DNA of 64,000 nucleotides. Source: Lyophyllum atratum (Eukaryota > Basidiomycota > Agaricomycetes > Agaricales > Lyophyllaceae). The notes beneath the pieces were generated by a model, which saw only the letters and a program-made list of their open reading frames with translations, did no database searches and was not told the DNA's origin. Shown one piece after another: positions 10,183-23,900 of the stretch. Each line of letters opens with the position of its first letter. The stretch's first letter is position 1. A program made the position numbers and the translations under genes. The DNA is taken from assembly GCA_014905825.1 (NCBI GenBank), contig JACGCN010000007.1:1612001-1676000 (forward strand). Reading direction: 5' to 3'.

Positions 10183-12512
10183 ATGACGATAGTTCTTACC
10201 CCTTACTGGTCTGGAGGCGTTCAGAAACTGAAGATGGTTCCTCAACGTTCGTCGCATCCTACCACGTCACGCGCCTTTGCTGAAGTCTTTTCGTGCCGCA
10301 GCCGCTGAGAAGCCAAAGCAGGGCCTGACGCCACCTGCCCTGAACGACGAAGTCCACACCACGCGATGCCTGGCCCAGCTGCGCTCAAAAGACAAGAACA
10401 TCGAGAAATACATATATTTGTCGATGCTGAAGGAACAGGACCCTTCCATGTTCTACAGGCTCTGCCTGCAGTACATGTCCGAATTCACCCCCATCATCTA
10501 CACCCCGACCGTCGGCGACGCGTGTCTGCAATACTCTCATATTTACAGACGTCCCGAAGGCCTAGTACGCGTCCCTCTTATTCCACTCTTGCCCAGGCTT
10601 ACGTCCAGCACCCAGTTCATCTCGATCAAAGATAAGGGCAAGATTCGCAGTGGTAATGGTCTTCCTCCGCGTTTACCCCAGCCTTTCCCTGACCCCGTTA
10701 CGTCGATTAGTTATCAGTAACTGGCCCAAGCTCGACGATGCCCGGATAAGCGTTGTGACCGATGGTAAGTGATACCCATCGGGAACTCGTTGTAAAGACA
10801 TCCATCTTATCATGGGTTTGCTCAGGTTCGCGTATTCTCGGGCTAGGTGACCTCGGTGTGAACGGCATGCCTATTTCGATCGGCAAACTCTCACTGTATA
10901 TTGCGGGTGCGGGGTAAGCGCGTTTTTTTGTTGATGTTCGCAACTTTTCCTGACCCTGATCTTTCTCAAGAATTCGCCCCTCCTCTACCATCCCCATATG
11001 CCTCGACCTTGGTACCAACAATCAAAAGTTTCTGGATGATCCCTTGTATCTTGGTCTGCGCGAGAAGAGACTCACGGGGCCAAAAATGACCGAATTCATG
11101 GACGAATTCATGCACGAGATGTCCACGGCTTTCCCCAAGCTTCTCGTCCAGTTCGAGGTAAGTACTCCTTCCATCAACCCAACCGGCCGATGGGAATTCT
11201 GATGATATACATCTCAAGGACTTCTCCACGGACAACGCCTTCCTCTACCTCGAGCGATACCGGAACAAGTACCCCGTGTTCAACGACGACATCCAGGGAA
11301 CTGGTGCCGTCGTTCTCTCCGGCCTCATCAATGCTGCGAGAATATCATCCGCCGCGTCGGGGCAGCCAATCACCTCCCACCGCATTTTGTTCTTCGGAGC
11401 AGGTTCCGCTGGTGTCGGCGTGGCTATGCAGCTCATGAGCTTCTTCACGCTCAACGGCCTCACGAAGGACGAGGCTCGTGAACGCATCTGGCTTATCGAC
11501 TCGCAGGGTCTCGTCTTCGACGACCGTGGTCCGCTCGCTGAGCACAAAAAATGTTCGTCCGGACTTGCATCTTGCTTGTTTCTCGAAGCTTATGTCACCT
11601 TCTACAGTCTTCTCCCGCAAGGATTACAGTGGCCCGCCCATCACCAACATCCTCGACATCATCGAGTACGTCAAGCCCACCGCTCTCCTCGGTCTCTCCA
11701 CCATCTCCGTAAGTCCCCCTTCCCGCCCACCCCGCCTTCTCTCCCACTAACCCCGAAATACTCATAGAATGCCTTCACCCCCGACGTCATCCAAGCCATG
11801 GCCGCGCTCAACCCACGCCCCATCATCTTCCCCTTGTCCAACCCCGTCCGCCTGTCGGAGTGCTCCTTCCAAGACGCTGTCACGCACACCGACGGCCAAG
11901 TCCTCTTCGCGTCGGGCTCGCCGTTCCCCCAGCTTGACCACAATGGTGTTACGTTGTATCCCGGCCAGGGCAATAACATGTATATCTTCCCAGGTATGTC
12001 GCCGTACTCATCCCCTCACATCCCCTTGTCCCTGCCCACGTGCCTGTCTCGCTATCCCTCCTAATTCATTCCACATATGTTGTTGAGTCGCTTATTCTTT
12101 GGTTGCCGTTATCTAGGCCTCGGACTGGGTGCGATCCTCGCCCGCGCGAAGAGTGTGACTGATTCGATGGTGGAGGCGTCTTCCCTGGGGCTCGCGGGTG
12201 CGTTGACGGAGGAGGAGCATTCGATGGGGCTTTTGTATCCACGCATTGAACGCAGTACGTCGCTGTCCTATGTTGGTGTCGGCGAACGTGGATTAACCTC
12301 TTTGATGCAGTCCGTGAGATTAGCGCGCATATTGCGAAGGAGGTCATCCGCGCTGCTCAGAACGCTGTGAGTATTTATCTTGTTTTGTACTACCTTTTGC
12401 GCGACGCTCATACCTGGGGGTTTAACAGGGTGTCGACTCGTCGACCGAGCTGCGCACCATGAGCGACGTTGAGCTTCTCGGCTTTGTCAACAAGAAGATG
12501 TGGAACCCCTAA
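10183..12512 (+). CDS. Malic enzyme (malate dehydrogenase, oxaloacetate-decarboxylating)
   Basis: Converts malate to pyruvate and CO2 with reduction of NAD(P). The N-terminal malic domain shows [31 protein letters not shown] and [11 protein letters not shown]. The metal/substrate loop reads [19 protein letters not shown]. The [16 protein letters not shown] motif and the cofactor-binding [13 protein letters not shown] follow, then IIFPLSNPV and a C terminus ending KKMWNP. About a dozen short introns are inferred. Exon 1 (10183-10246) is modelled with a GTTCGT donor joining 10302. That join is needed because the conserved frame has no ATG and a stop lies upstream at 10229. The same GTTCGT donor is needed at about 11552 inside the gene, which supports the model. 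NAD versus NADP preference and mitochondrial targeting are not resolved. Confidence 0.92.
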
Positions 12513-13620
12513 GGCTAGGATTTATTATTACATGATGACCTTATACCATAATGTTGTAGACTTAGATTGTTGTCGCTTGCATATGTCAGGATTCCCTTGT
12601 AGACCGTACGTACCTAATCATGATTTGGATATCTATACCTGTCTTTTGTTACTACCGCATATCGTGACGACTTTCGGGGAAATTGAATGGTTAGGTATAG
12701 GTAGCATACAAGGTCTCATGCTTCGACCCCCTAGACGGCTGTTTCTAGCACCGGAGGACACCAGGATCGCATTCGGATGCAGATGATTATGAATTGATAG
12801 GCTCATGTATCGCGTCGCGGGTACACTCAGTGCTCAACCCTAGCTTTCCAGAAGGCAACGAAACCAGTTTAACGAAAATATGAAGCTTCGAGGCGGCCGG
12901 AGCGGGGTTGAGCGGTCTTGGCTGGGGAGACTTGAAGGGCCAGCGTGTCGTGTCCCACTCGCGGGTAGACCATGCCGTGTTGATGCCGTGGCCTCGCGAT
13001 TTAACTCTGCAGAAACTTGGCGCCGTGGATGCGGGAGCCGGCGGACTGCACGACTGCGAGACTCCAAGACAGTCAATATGCCTAGGTGACCAGGTAACCA
13101 GACTGGGTTCAGGTCAGTGTCGCTCAAAGGGTTTGAAAACCAGTTGTCCCTGGGCCGTTCTTCCGTCTTGTTTTTATGGGTCGGTTCATGAAGTATTGAT
13201 GATAATTTCAACCTGGAAGTACAACAAAGTCCATGTGTGGTCCCCAGGCACCTCACAAGGTGCATGTGCCGCAAGTAAAGGCGACAAGATGTGACGGATA
13301 TAGCTAAAAGTAAGTAGTATGCAGCCACGTATAGCTAAGGGATCGTATTGGAGTCCGGAGTCTGTTGGATACGTACAGTAATAAAACATAGGGACGGCCA
13401 GCGGATTATGGTAAAAGGCTATGATTTGGGCGAATGCGGGGCGACGACGGCGTGGGTGGTAGAGATTGTGGTAGCGGTGGACAGGGGGCGGGCAAGGATT
13501 CGCACATCGGAACGGAAGGCTGAGGCAGAGACTGGCGGTGACGTGCAGGCGGTACCAGCAACGACTGTCGCGACGGTACAGGAGGCTCCGACGACGGCGC
13601 CGAAAGGGAGAGATAGTAGT
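12513..13620. other. Intergenic, no supportable gene
   Basis: This is the space between the malic enzyme stop and the tail of the minus-strand membrane protein gene. Short frames at 12840-13328 (minus) and 12908-13294 (plus) overlap each other and have no recognisable features. Confidence 0.45.
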
Positions 13621-14803
13621 CTACGACGGAGCCGCGTCCCTGCTCACTCCGCGTATACAGTGAAAATATGCCGCTGGGATTATTCCGTAGGATGGATTCG
13701 GTGGAGGTGAGGAATGTTCCTTCTGCAATGTGGCAAGTGCGTCGCTCGTCAAGGGGGTGGGGCCGGGAAAGAAGAGGGCTTTCGTACCTTGTAAGCCGCG
13801 AGTCGAAGAGGCGAAGGATGATCTCTTGTCCGTCTTGTGCACCTTTGGCGGTGCTGTGCGATGGTGTTGATGTCGGCGTCGGAATATGAAGAAAAGAACA
13901 ACGAGGACGATCAAGACGACAAGAGATCCCAGGGTTCCGGCAAGGACTCTGATCGTCGCGGAGGAGGATATCGTATTGGATGGGGTGTTTGGAAGAGATG
14001 AGGTTACATTCGTAGGACTTATGATGGAAGTGGTAGGGCGGGTGGGTCCTTTGAGAGACGAAGTAGGAAGCGTATCGACCACATGCTGGGTGACATTGAA
14101 CTTCGGGAAAACGAAGAACTGCTGCACGATATATGGCGCAGGACGGCCAAAACCGCCCACCTCTATCGTAAGCTCGTGTTCATCTGCGGACAGCCCGTTG
14201 GCAAAAAACAAAGGCTGATTCGGTATGTCAGAACTCGCTGTCGGCGCTGTGGTAACAACTGGTTTGCTAGCATCGAGAATGTACGTGGCGGTTGGCGGTT
14301 TACAGCTCCCATTACTCCGTGGAACCGTGCCCATCACTATTATTCCGCTTCCTGAAATGCGATGTAAGATATAACGCATTGATATAGTAAATCACACGCA
14401 TTGCATGTTAATCACCATTAAACCGGAATGCAACGCTAGCTCCCCGTTCGGTACTGCTGTGCATAGTAGCAGTAGGCGTTCCATTGAGCGACCAGCTGCC
14501 CTTATACGTCAGCCTCGCGTCGTTGTCTCTTGTCACGCAAGTAAAACAACCAAAATTTGGCGGGTCATATCGTGGTGGTGGTGGGCCACCAAATGCAGGT
14601 GAACTCGAGTTCCTCATTTCATTGAGTACTTCATCCCAGTCAATAGGATTGTCGTCGGTCGTGTTCTTACTTCCAGCTGCTTGCCTGGATGCAAAATCTG
14701 CAGAGCTCGACGGGTGTCGAACGCCTGGCTTCAAAGTCGTGTCAAGTTTCTTCGCTACCCAAGAAGGATACTACTTGCCTATAGGATGTGGATAAGGAGC
14801 CAT
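13621..14803 (-). CDS. Single-pass membrane protein with a basidiomycete-type extracellular domain
   Basis: The two clear exons (about 14408-14734 and 13621-14391) are joined by an intron that restores FRFNGSGIIVMG. The joined protein has an extracellular region beginning TRDNDARLTYKGSWSL and running to VQQFFVFPKFNVTQHVVD. That layout (short beta-rich domain, Ser/Thr-rich stalk) is common in agaricomycete proteins. One membrane helix follows (VLAGTLGSLVVLIVLVVLFF), then a basic RRRHQHHR stop-transfer and a short cytoplasmic tail. The tail frame contains another likely intron (GTACGAAAG ... TTGCAG, about 13729-13793). The 5' end is unsure. An ATG at 14803 leads in the same frame to a TAG ten codons later, so an upstream intron, perhaps with a GC donor, is needed. 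Function unknown. Confidence 0.6.
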
Positions 14804-17238
14804 GGCGACGGCAAAAATTGGCGTTGAATGAACGCTCAACCTGCATAGCGGGTGTCAATTGGCGATAAAATACTGCAAATCAACGTACGTTACGTTCCAA
14901 CAGCGGAAAGGCGAAATGCCAGTGGGAATGGGGAAGCAAGACATTTATATCGTTAGAGGGACCCGCAGAACTGGGTACGGGCGAATCGGTGAGAATGACC
15001 CCATTTTCTCACTCCGCTCACGCGGAGGAAGTAAGCACAGATTGCTAGGTATGGAAACTGAGATAAACGTCGGCTCGGCACAGGGGTGTTCGAGACTGAT
15101 GATATGAGGGAACCTGAGATGCGACAGGCCGGCTCGCATCCAGGACGTAACAGCAGGGATAGAGCAGGGATAGACGTCCATGAGCATCGACGGGGCGTTG
15201 TGGCGAACTTTCATTTCTTGGGTCAGAGCACCCGGCATACTATCGATGACGTGGGAGTTGTTCCCCAGAAGCTTTGAGTGGTAACCACAATCGTAAAGGT
15301 TTACATGACTAGGCCTTGGATAGTTGTCATGCCAGTCAAGGTAGAAACGTGGGAGAATCTGAAGAATTCCCAGAGCCGCCACAGAAAAACATGCGTCAAG
15401 ACGCACTAATGATTGAATAGGTTGCTTGATAGGTATGGTTCGGAGCCCTTGCTTGAGCCTATCGCGAAAGCTACATTTAGCGAGCACCCATCGTAACCGT
15501 CCAAGATGGGCAAAGCCCAGATAGTTCTGTTCACGGTATCCCAAAGCGCTCACCTGATGTGAGCGCCCTTCCATGTACGAATCTGGACCCTGCGATACGA
15601 AGGGGAGTTGCACGACCCGATGCAGAGTTGACGCCATGATACTATTAATAGTATAGGGAGGGCTTGATCGTCATAATCGTGTATAAAAATGGAATCCGAT
15701 GTCCGAGCAGCTAACGGTGCCAATCTTGATCATACTCGTATATAGACCAAATCACTGACGACCCGTGGGTCGCTAAAGGTTATGGATTAGGATACTGGTA
15801 GGCACAGATAATTTACCATGGACTTGAGTACATACCTTGCATTTTTCTGAAGAAAACACCAGATTAACAGATGTAGTATCCAATCTATTTTCGTCAAAAG
15901 AGAGGTCGAGCGCTCTCTCTGGAGGTCTGATGACGACACTCATTTGATATACAGAGGTTACGGCCGTCACGGTTCGGCAGATGCGCAAGGTTTGATATTT
16001 CTATAGTGCGTCCGACAAAGACTACATGTTATCTGGGATGTCCCAATTGACCCTTTTTGGTTCCCATAAGCGAATGCGCGAAATTTGCAAACCAACTCAC
16101 ATGGCACTAGAACGACATTGTTGATCAGAATCTCGGCGAGTATCCCATAAGGCGGAGTTCCGACATGACCAGCTTCTAGAATAGTAACATGCGCGATAGA
16201 GTTAGTGTCGCAAAGTCGGTCCACCTCGTGCGCGAATTTTTTCCCGTAGCGATGGTGGCACAAGGAACGGACACATTGTATCTTGCGCTTTCTTGGCCAC
16301 TATGACGACTTTCAGTGTACTTTTATGATATGGGAGGCAAGGCGGCTATCCAGATTCTCGAGGAAGGAGCGCAATGACCTGGTAAATGCAGTCGAAATCA
16401 TGAGTTTGCGGACCAGGGCCACCACCAGGCGATGATATCGCATCACTCGTTCCATTTCATGCAAGAAGTAGGCATAACCTTTCTCCTCAAGCTTACCTTC
16501 GCAGTAGGTGACCCTCCCCCCATACATGGCTTACACCTGCATTCTTTCGCCAAAGAAGGTGGTACCTACAGCTGGCGTGCAGCGATCCGATAGTTTTACG
16601 GCTTGGCCCTGTCGACGCACCTGTAGTACTCTGCCTCAGACAAACAGATCGACTATCATCTGTTATAAGGTCAGCTACCGGAGACTAGTACTTTGCTATG
16701 ATGGAAGCGCAGTAATGTCGAACGATGAAGCGTCTTATGACCGCCTCCGGTACTGGAGGCGCACCCGTGTCATACGACAGGAGATAATTGCTGCAAAGTT
16801 CTCGATGGCCACGTCACTGAAACGGATGGAACCAGATTGAAGTAAAGGGGAGAGGAGAGGTAAAGGGGACGAGAGGAGGTCGGATGTCGGATTTCGGAAG
16901 GGACTTGGGCGAATTGTGATAAGGCTGCTCAAGCTGTCAAGGGCATGCGAATGAACGATCTTCAAGAACCGAACATTTCCCATTTCAGATTCCAGTGCAC
17001 GCATGCACACCTTCCATACCTTTGAGCGCTCGGCGCTTGTCACCTTCAAATACAATCTCGGGCGTCCAATCAAGAACGAATTCAACTACGTACACAAGCT
17101 CTCGTCATCGCCCCGGTGAACCAAAAATTGATGTGAAACAAAAACTCGAAATTGACAGCTTCTCGGCAAACATCTTCTCAGAGACCAATGGCCTGACTAC
17201 AAAATTAACTTGACAACCACTTCTGGACCTCGACCACT
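14804..17238. other. Unassigned interval with one 230-codon minus-strand open frame
   Basis: The longest open frame, 14945-15637 on the minus strand, starts with an ATG and codes for a 230-residue protein with no family motif I recognise. It could be an orphan gene or a chance frame. Smaller minus-strand frames at 15967-16263, 16312-16527 and 16735-17085 could be exons of a degraded gene but do not join into anything recognisable. The final 150 bp are the 5' flank of the P450 gene. Confidence 0.3.
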
Positions 17239-19759
17239 ATGTTTGCTATCCTAGCGAAAACGCTTCTTCTCAGTGCTGTCTCTGTGGCATTCTGGCGTAC
17301 TGTGCGATCATTTTTCGTCAAGACAGACTTGGACAACCTTCCCGGACCTAAGTCGGCGTCATTGTTGATGGGTGAGTAGGATATGTTCCTTCTGCCGCTA
17401 TCAGCTGCTCAATCCGTGCACCGCACAGGTAACTTTGGACAATTATTCAACTACAATGGTTGGAAATATCATCGTCAGCTCGCGGAAAACTGTAGGAAAC
17501 TCTAAAATCCATTCGGACGTTCACTTAGCCTCCTAAACAGTTGGTAGATTCGTTAAAATCTATGGACCATTTGGCGTTAGTCAATGTGTTCGACTTCTGC
17601 GATGTTACGCTGATTTGTGCCAAAGAAACCTCAACTGTATGTTTTTGACCCGAAGGCATTGCATCATATCATCGTAAAGGTAAGGCTACACAGAGGGAGA
17701 ACCCAGCTACGACTCATGACATGATTAGGATCAACATATTTTCGAAGAACCACCAACGGTCATCATGTATAAACCGTCTAGTAATGTGTTTCTCAACTCT
17801 GATTCATTTCATCCAACAGAAATAACCTCGTCATGTTCGGGAACGGGATATTAGCCTCCTTGGGTCCGTCTAAGAATAATTTTTTGTGGTACTTCGCCTG
17901 ACCAGGATGCAGGTGAACGCCATCGTAGACAACGAAAGATGTTAAATCCTGTCTTCTCAATTGCGCATATGCGAAACATGGGTAAGTCTCATCTCTTTGT
18001 CGATTGACGCAAACTCATATTTGAGAAGTTCCCATATTTAACGATGTAGCACAGAAGGTTTGTCGTCACTTTATATGTCGTATGTTAGTGTTAATCGTTG
18101 GTTAGCTTGAACAAGCCATCAAATTTAATATAACAAACGGCGCTCAGGACGTAAGTTGCTTGGTGTATCGAAAAGTCGACGCTAATGGTGGTGCAGATCG
18201 ATATACTGCACTGGATGAGCCGGGCTGCCCTTGAAATGATTGGGCAGAGTGGTCTCGGATACTCCTTCGACTCACTAACGGAGGGCGTAGAGCCACACCC
18301 CTACAGCAAGGCAGCCAAAGAGCTCATGTGAGTGAAGACTGCTCGTTCTGCGGTATGACCACGGAATCTGATCTGGCCCTTAATAGACCCCTCTCATCCA
18401 CCATGCAATTCCAGCTCCACGTCCTACTGCCAAAACTCTTCAGGATTGGTTCCCCACGGTTCCGGAGATTTGTTATCGACCTGATTCCTTCAAAGAGCAT
18501 TCAGAGGCTCCGAGATATCATTAATCTCATGGATCAAACCACAATAGATATCTTCCACGAGAAGAAGAAGGCTTTGGAAGGGGGCGATGAGGCATTATCG
18601 CAGAAGGTGGAACATGCAAAAGATATCATGAGCATCCTCAGTAAGTTTCGGCAAGTTTAGCGATTGTTCTTAGCCTAACCTTTAGGTATCAGTGAAGGCC
18701 AATATGGAGGCGGACGAAGCGGATCGATTACCTGACGACGAGGTTTTGGGGCAGGTAACCATTCTCCATCATCGAGACTAATTAAATGTCTGAGAAGTGG
18801 TGTTATTACTAGATGTCGTGAGTTAAACAACCAAGTTCTTCCATGATACAATGTAACCATTTTCCAGGTCGCTTACCTTCGCCGCTACCGATACGACCTC
18901 CAACGCCCTGTCGCGCATCCTATACCTTCTGTCGACTCATCCTGAAGTACAGGAGAAACTTCGCGCAGAGGTTACGGCATCGCTCAATACACACGGAACG
19001 ATCCCGTATGACGATCTGGTTGCGCTCCCTTTCATGGACGCCATATGCCGCGAGACCCTACGACTGTAAGTTTAGCCAAATTTGACGCGTATCTCCTTGA
19101 TTCAACATCCACAATCGCAGCCATCCACCCGTACCCACGGTAATGCGAATGTATGTCTTCAACTTCTCCACATCGTTAAAATCTCGCGTCTCACTGTGGT
19201 CAATCCAGGCCAACACAGGACGCCATCGTGCCCCTCTTGGAGCCGATCCGAGGGGTCGATGGACGGGAAATGAACTCAGTCTTGATCCCTAAGGACACCC
19301 CCGTCTTTATTTCCATTTTGAACTCTAACCGGGATACCACTCTCTGGGGTCCAGACGCGTTAGAATGGAAACCCGAGCGCTGGCTATCACCTCTTCCCCA
19401 GGCTTTACATGACGCTCGTGTTCCAGGAATCTACTCCCATTTGTTAGTATATCGCTCTGGATTTATTTCGATGCTCGACTAATTACATCTTCAGAATGAC
19501 CTTCTTGGGTGGCGGGCGAGGATGTATTGGATTCAAGTTTTCTCAACTCGAAATGAGTACGTTGATACATCTTTTATCACCCCGGGTTTATCTGTTGCTC
19601 AACCAGGTCATGTCAGAGGTCGTATTGTCGGTTCTCGTTTCGCAGTTTCGATTTTCTCTGTCCGACAAAGAAATTGATTGGGTGATGAGCGGCATTGTTA
19701 CACCTACAGTCAAGGGCTCGCCACAGCCGCAACTACCACTCAAGGTAGAGCTGGTGTGA
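17239..19759 (+). CDS. Cytochrome P450 monooxygenase
   Basis: Microsomal heme-thiolate monooxygenase. The first exon encodes a hydrophobic N-terminal anchor (MFAILAKTLLLSAVSVAFW) followed by the proline-rich LPGPKS hinge. Later exons carry the C-helix segment GERHRRQRKMLNPVFS, the I-helix FAATDTTS (the oxygen-activating groove), the K-helix CRETLRLHPPVPT (ExxR), PERW, and the heme-binding loop FLGGGRGCIGFKFS with its cysteine ligand. Introns are numerous and short, with several small exons in the 5' half, typical of basidiomycete P450s. No stop interrupts the motif-bearing exons. I see no clustered biosynthetic genes other than the ABC transporter 1.2 kb downstream, so the substrate is unknown. 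Confidence 0.92.
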
Positions 19760-20934
19760 GCGCTTGCTCGATAGCCTAGAAAGGGAAGGAAGACCCAGGT
19801 AGTCTGCGTGCATGTTCCATAGCGTCGTTGTGCATTATATATCGCCATAGCCGTCTTTAAATTTCGGTCTGGGGGCTCGCGATAGCAGGCATCAACACAC
19901 TAGTAATGTGCTGCAAATGCAGCGGCTGACCTTCTGCTCTAACCTAGACTTCCAGACATCTAACCAGTGTAGTGGCAAGCCATCTCCAGTCCAGCGGTCT
20001 ACATGTAGCGACGGTGAAACTAGGACTCAACAAGGGGATGACCACTTTCAAACCGCGGCCTACCGAGAGTGTGTAATTTTCGCATGCGATAGAATCGGCG
20101 CTTAGGAAGGCCGTAGAATGGCAAGTTCAGAATTCAATTGTAATCATATCGACCATGATGAGTGCCGAATTTCTCGATACGTTATGCGCGAGTGTCCCGT
20201 CGTTGGCGGCTTCGAGCTTTCTCCTTTGCTTCAAGTCTGCAAATAATTCAGCCACTCGTCGAGATAGTCGCATGTAGTTTGGCCTGGTCGGTATACGAGG
20301 TCATCGCACAAGAGCTGTGGCACTGCCTGACTTGTGCTGGACATGAAAGGGTTTCGGATAAGTTATAAAAAACGAAGACGTAGTGAGAAGCTTGAGTCTT
20401 ATCGGGCTCTATAGCCGGTGTTCTTGATGGCGAGTAAAGTGTGTATAGGCTGTGCGGTGCGGTGCGGGCAAATTTAGTTTCTTGCTTGATTCCTATCGTT
20501 GGTGGCATCGAAAACATTTTGGTCTTGGATTGTGCTCGGGTTTGTCCGAATCTGCAGTACTGGAGGTACTAGAGATTGACTACTCTTCAGTCAGTCTGCG
20601 GCGTCGAGAGGAGTCCTGCGTGCAAAACAGAGGAAAGAGTCTGTCGCAGATAGACGAGTGCCTCGAATCGGGATGCCAGTGGGTTGGGCTATTCTTGTTC
20701 GGAGTCAGCGCTGATCGCATTCTTTGTCCTTGTTATTTCTACAAGGCAAAACCCCGTCCTCTTCGGGACACGGAACCGAATCGCCGCCTAGAAGATTCCC
20801 GATCATATTCTGCAAACTTAAGTCCTCAAGGAATATTCAGGAAATTGAAAGCCATGCTGCAACGTTGGAGGTACTATGTATGAAGACGAGTCTAATCTGT
20901 TATCCTTGATGTTTTTTTCGTGGAGAGAACGATT
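19760..20934. other. Intergenic between the P450 and the ABC transporter
   Basis: Frames such as 20452-20883 (plus) have no recognisable domain. The last 200 bp before 20935 form the promoter region of the transporter. Nothing else could be annotated. Confidence 0.45.
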
Positions 20935-23900
20935 ATGTACCTATTACATAGCAAAGTCACAAGTTCAATGATAAAATTAAGGGACCGCTTGGTCAGCCAA
21001 ATTTCTATCAGCCGTTCACGCGGGCCCTTCTCGGTATTGGTTGACTCCCTTCAACGACTTGACTCATTCCTCTCGGGCCCTACGACATATAGAGGATCGT
21101 TGACCTTTGAGCAAGTGCTACAAAATTTGCGAGGCAATCCACTCCATATGCCTCGCTTCCAACTTGAGGTGTCCATTGTGCTTGTGACCGCTGCACTCGG
21201 TAGCGCTGGCGTCTTCTACCTCAACCGACCCAGGGAGGGCAAAATTCACCTTCCCACATACGCAGATGCGGAGGAACTCGAGGGTGAACTCTCTCATAGC
21301 CACGATCCTTTTGACGTGACGAAACCTGAGGATATTGTTGATGGGTACCCAATTGACGGGGACGCGTTCTGGGCAAAGGTACATACGCACTTTGTCGTTC
21401 CTCGGAAGGTGCCTAACGTTGAGTTGATGCATAGATGAGATGGCGGAAAATGTTTATGGCATTGCTGCTGATTGCGGTTCTGGCCCTGGGTGCCATTTCG
21501 CTTGGATGGTCCGTGGCAAACGCCGAAAGAGAGGAGATCGTGGTCTACACCATCAACCTCGCCTTCTCGCTCTATCTCGTCATAATCGCGGCGTATTCGG
21601 TCAACGAGGCAACCATCGATACCCATTCAGAGTACATTCGCCACCTGGTTGCGCTCACCAGCGTGACCGTCCTCTTGATGGGCGCCACCGCCATTCTTCC
21701 AAGCACACCCCCTGCAACTGCATCTATAGAGGCTTCATCTGCCATTCCCGGCGTATGGCATGCCACGCTTGCTCTTTACACGATCGCGTGCCTGTTGTAT
21801 TTCACTACGCCCCAGGGCCCGCGTCTTCACTTCCCCGCGGAGAGAATCTATTCAGAAAAGACTATTCAGGCTTCCACAAATCACGACGAGGAGAACGTCT
21901 CTGGTGTCATCGGTGAGTGTCCTTCTGATTACGTGCTCTCCCTAGGATCTGACGTTCGAGTTCAGGCGCGTCCATATACCAGATCCTCCTCTTCTCGTAT
22001 ACTACGAAGGTCGTATGGCTCGGCAATATCGCTACGAGCCTCGAGACGGCTGACCTGCCCATCGTTCCCGGGAACATGCGCGCGACCTTCAATTACTCCA
22101 AGATGAAGCGAGGGATGCGTGAGATCCGTTTGCGTATTGGAAAATGGACTCCACAGCCTGGCAGCGGCTGGGGTATGGGCTGGCGCCTCATACGCCTTAA
22201 CTTGGCATCGATCACCCTCATGCTGAGTCTCGCAGCGATCAGTGCAGTGATGTTCTATACACCGGCACTGTTCTTGCAACAGTTCGTGAGGTACCTGGAG
22301 GTCGACACGGAGCGGAGGGAGACTGGCTGGGGATGGGTGTATGTTACGGGCTTGTTTGCCTCGAATGCGATTACCTATCTTAGTGAGTCCCGCGCCGCTT
22401 GTCGATCGCTGCTTCTAACCACCTTCATCATCTCAGTAACGGGCCAGCTATGGTCCATGTCAACCACCACGATCCAAGTCCGCCTTCGCATCCAGCTCAA
22501 CTCCATCCTCTTCGCCAAAACGTTGGTGCGCAAGGATGTCGCGTCGTCTGCGCCCCCACCAGCTTCTAAGACGGATACTAATGCTAATAATACTACTGTT
22601 AACACGGACGGAGATTCTACGACGGAGAAGAAAGCGGATGAAGACGACTTCTCGAGCAAGGCCCAGATTATGACGCTCATGACCACGGATGTGGACAGGG
22701 TCAGCGAGTTCGCTTGGCATCTCTTCTCTCTTGTCGGTGCGTCCCGCTTCAAGGGCACGTCCTCCCCTGTAAGGGTACTGACATTTTGCCGGAAGATTCA
22801 CCTATTGAGATTGCGATCGGATCTTTATTCTTATATAAGCTTCTTGGTACGAGCCATTGCGACACTTCTCTGTACCTCACTAACGACTTGATGACTTTTG
22901 ATCAGGTGTTTCTTGCTTTTTCGGACTGGGTGTAACATGTCTATTCCTCCCGCTGAACCACTATGCTGGAAAGGTCGTCGTGGGTGCGCAGGAGAACCTA
23001 ATGAAGGCTCGCGATGAGCGCGTTGCCTTGATGAATGAGGTGCGTTACTCTTCTTCTTTCTTCCCATTTTTAGTAACAATTCATATCCGTCCTTCAGATA
23101 CTGGGAGGTATTAGAATGCTCAAGGTATGTTCTCCTAGAATAGTAGGCACACAAGGGGACTTAATCCACGATGCGTATAGTTCATGGCTTGGGAACGCAA
23201 CTTTGAAGCCAAGGTGCTCAAAGTTCGGGAAAAGGAACTCAAATATCAGAAGCTCAATTATTCTATTGAGGTATACCTGATGTTATTTCCTTCTGTTCTC
23301 GAATTCTAACATCTGTTGAAATGTTCAGACATTATGGAATGCTATTTGGTACGCATTTTTCACTTCGGTCAGAGATTGAGACCCTTGCCTATGTCTACTG
23401 CTTGTCGTAGGAACGGCTCTCCGATCCTTGTCACGCTTGTGGCGTTCTGGCATTTTGCAGTCGTGAGGCAGCAGGTGCTGACTCCCTCCATTGCATTCAC
23501 ATCGGTTAGTCTTTAATTGTCTGGTTGTCAGTTGTAATGCTGACAATATGTTCTAGATTATTGGTATGGCAATTCTCAGCTATCAAGCCTCGTAGAGGCT
23601 TTCTAAACTCCTTTCTTTCCTTAGTTTTCAACGAGATGAAATTCGCTCTCAACGCGCTACCGGAGACCTTCATCAACCTGCTGCAGGTACGTTCCCATAT
23701 TCGGAACCCAAACCATATCACTAAACCATATTATAGAGCTTAGTGTCGCTCCGCCGCATCGAGAAATATATGAACGCAGTAGAAGTCGCGCCTGTCCCGC
23801 CAATCGAGCAACAATCTCAAACCATCGCATTCCAGTCCTGCAGCGTCACCTGGCCCCAGGACCGATCTCAAAAGACCGCCAGCGCCACACCCTCCGCTGC

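Noticed and set aside
13186..13389. Small minus-strand frame with hydrophobic N terminus
   Set aside because: Too short, overlaps other frames, and no splice partners or homology could be argued.
20452..20883. 143-codon plus-strand frame before the ABC transporter
   Set aside because: No recognisable domain, no good start context, and it overlaps another frame; likely chance or UTR.
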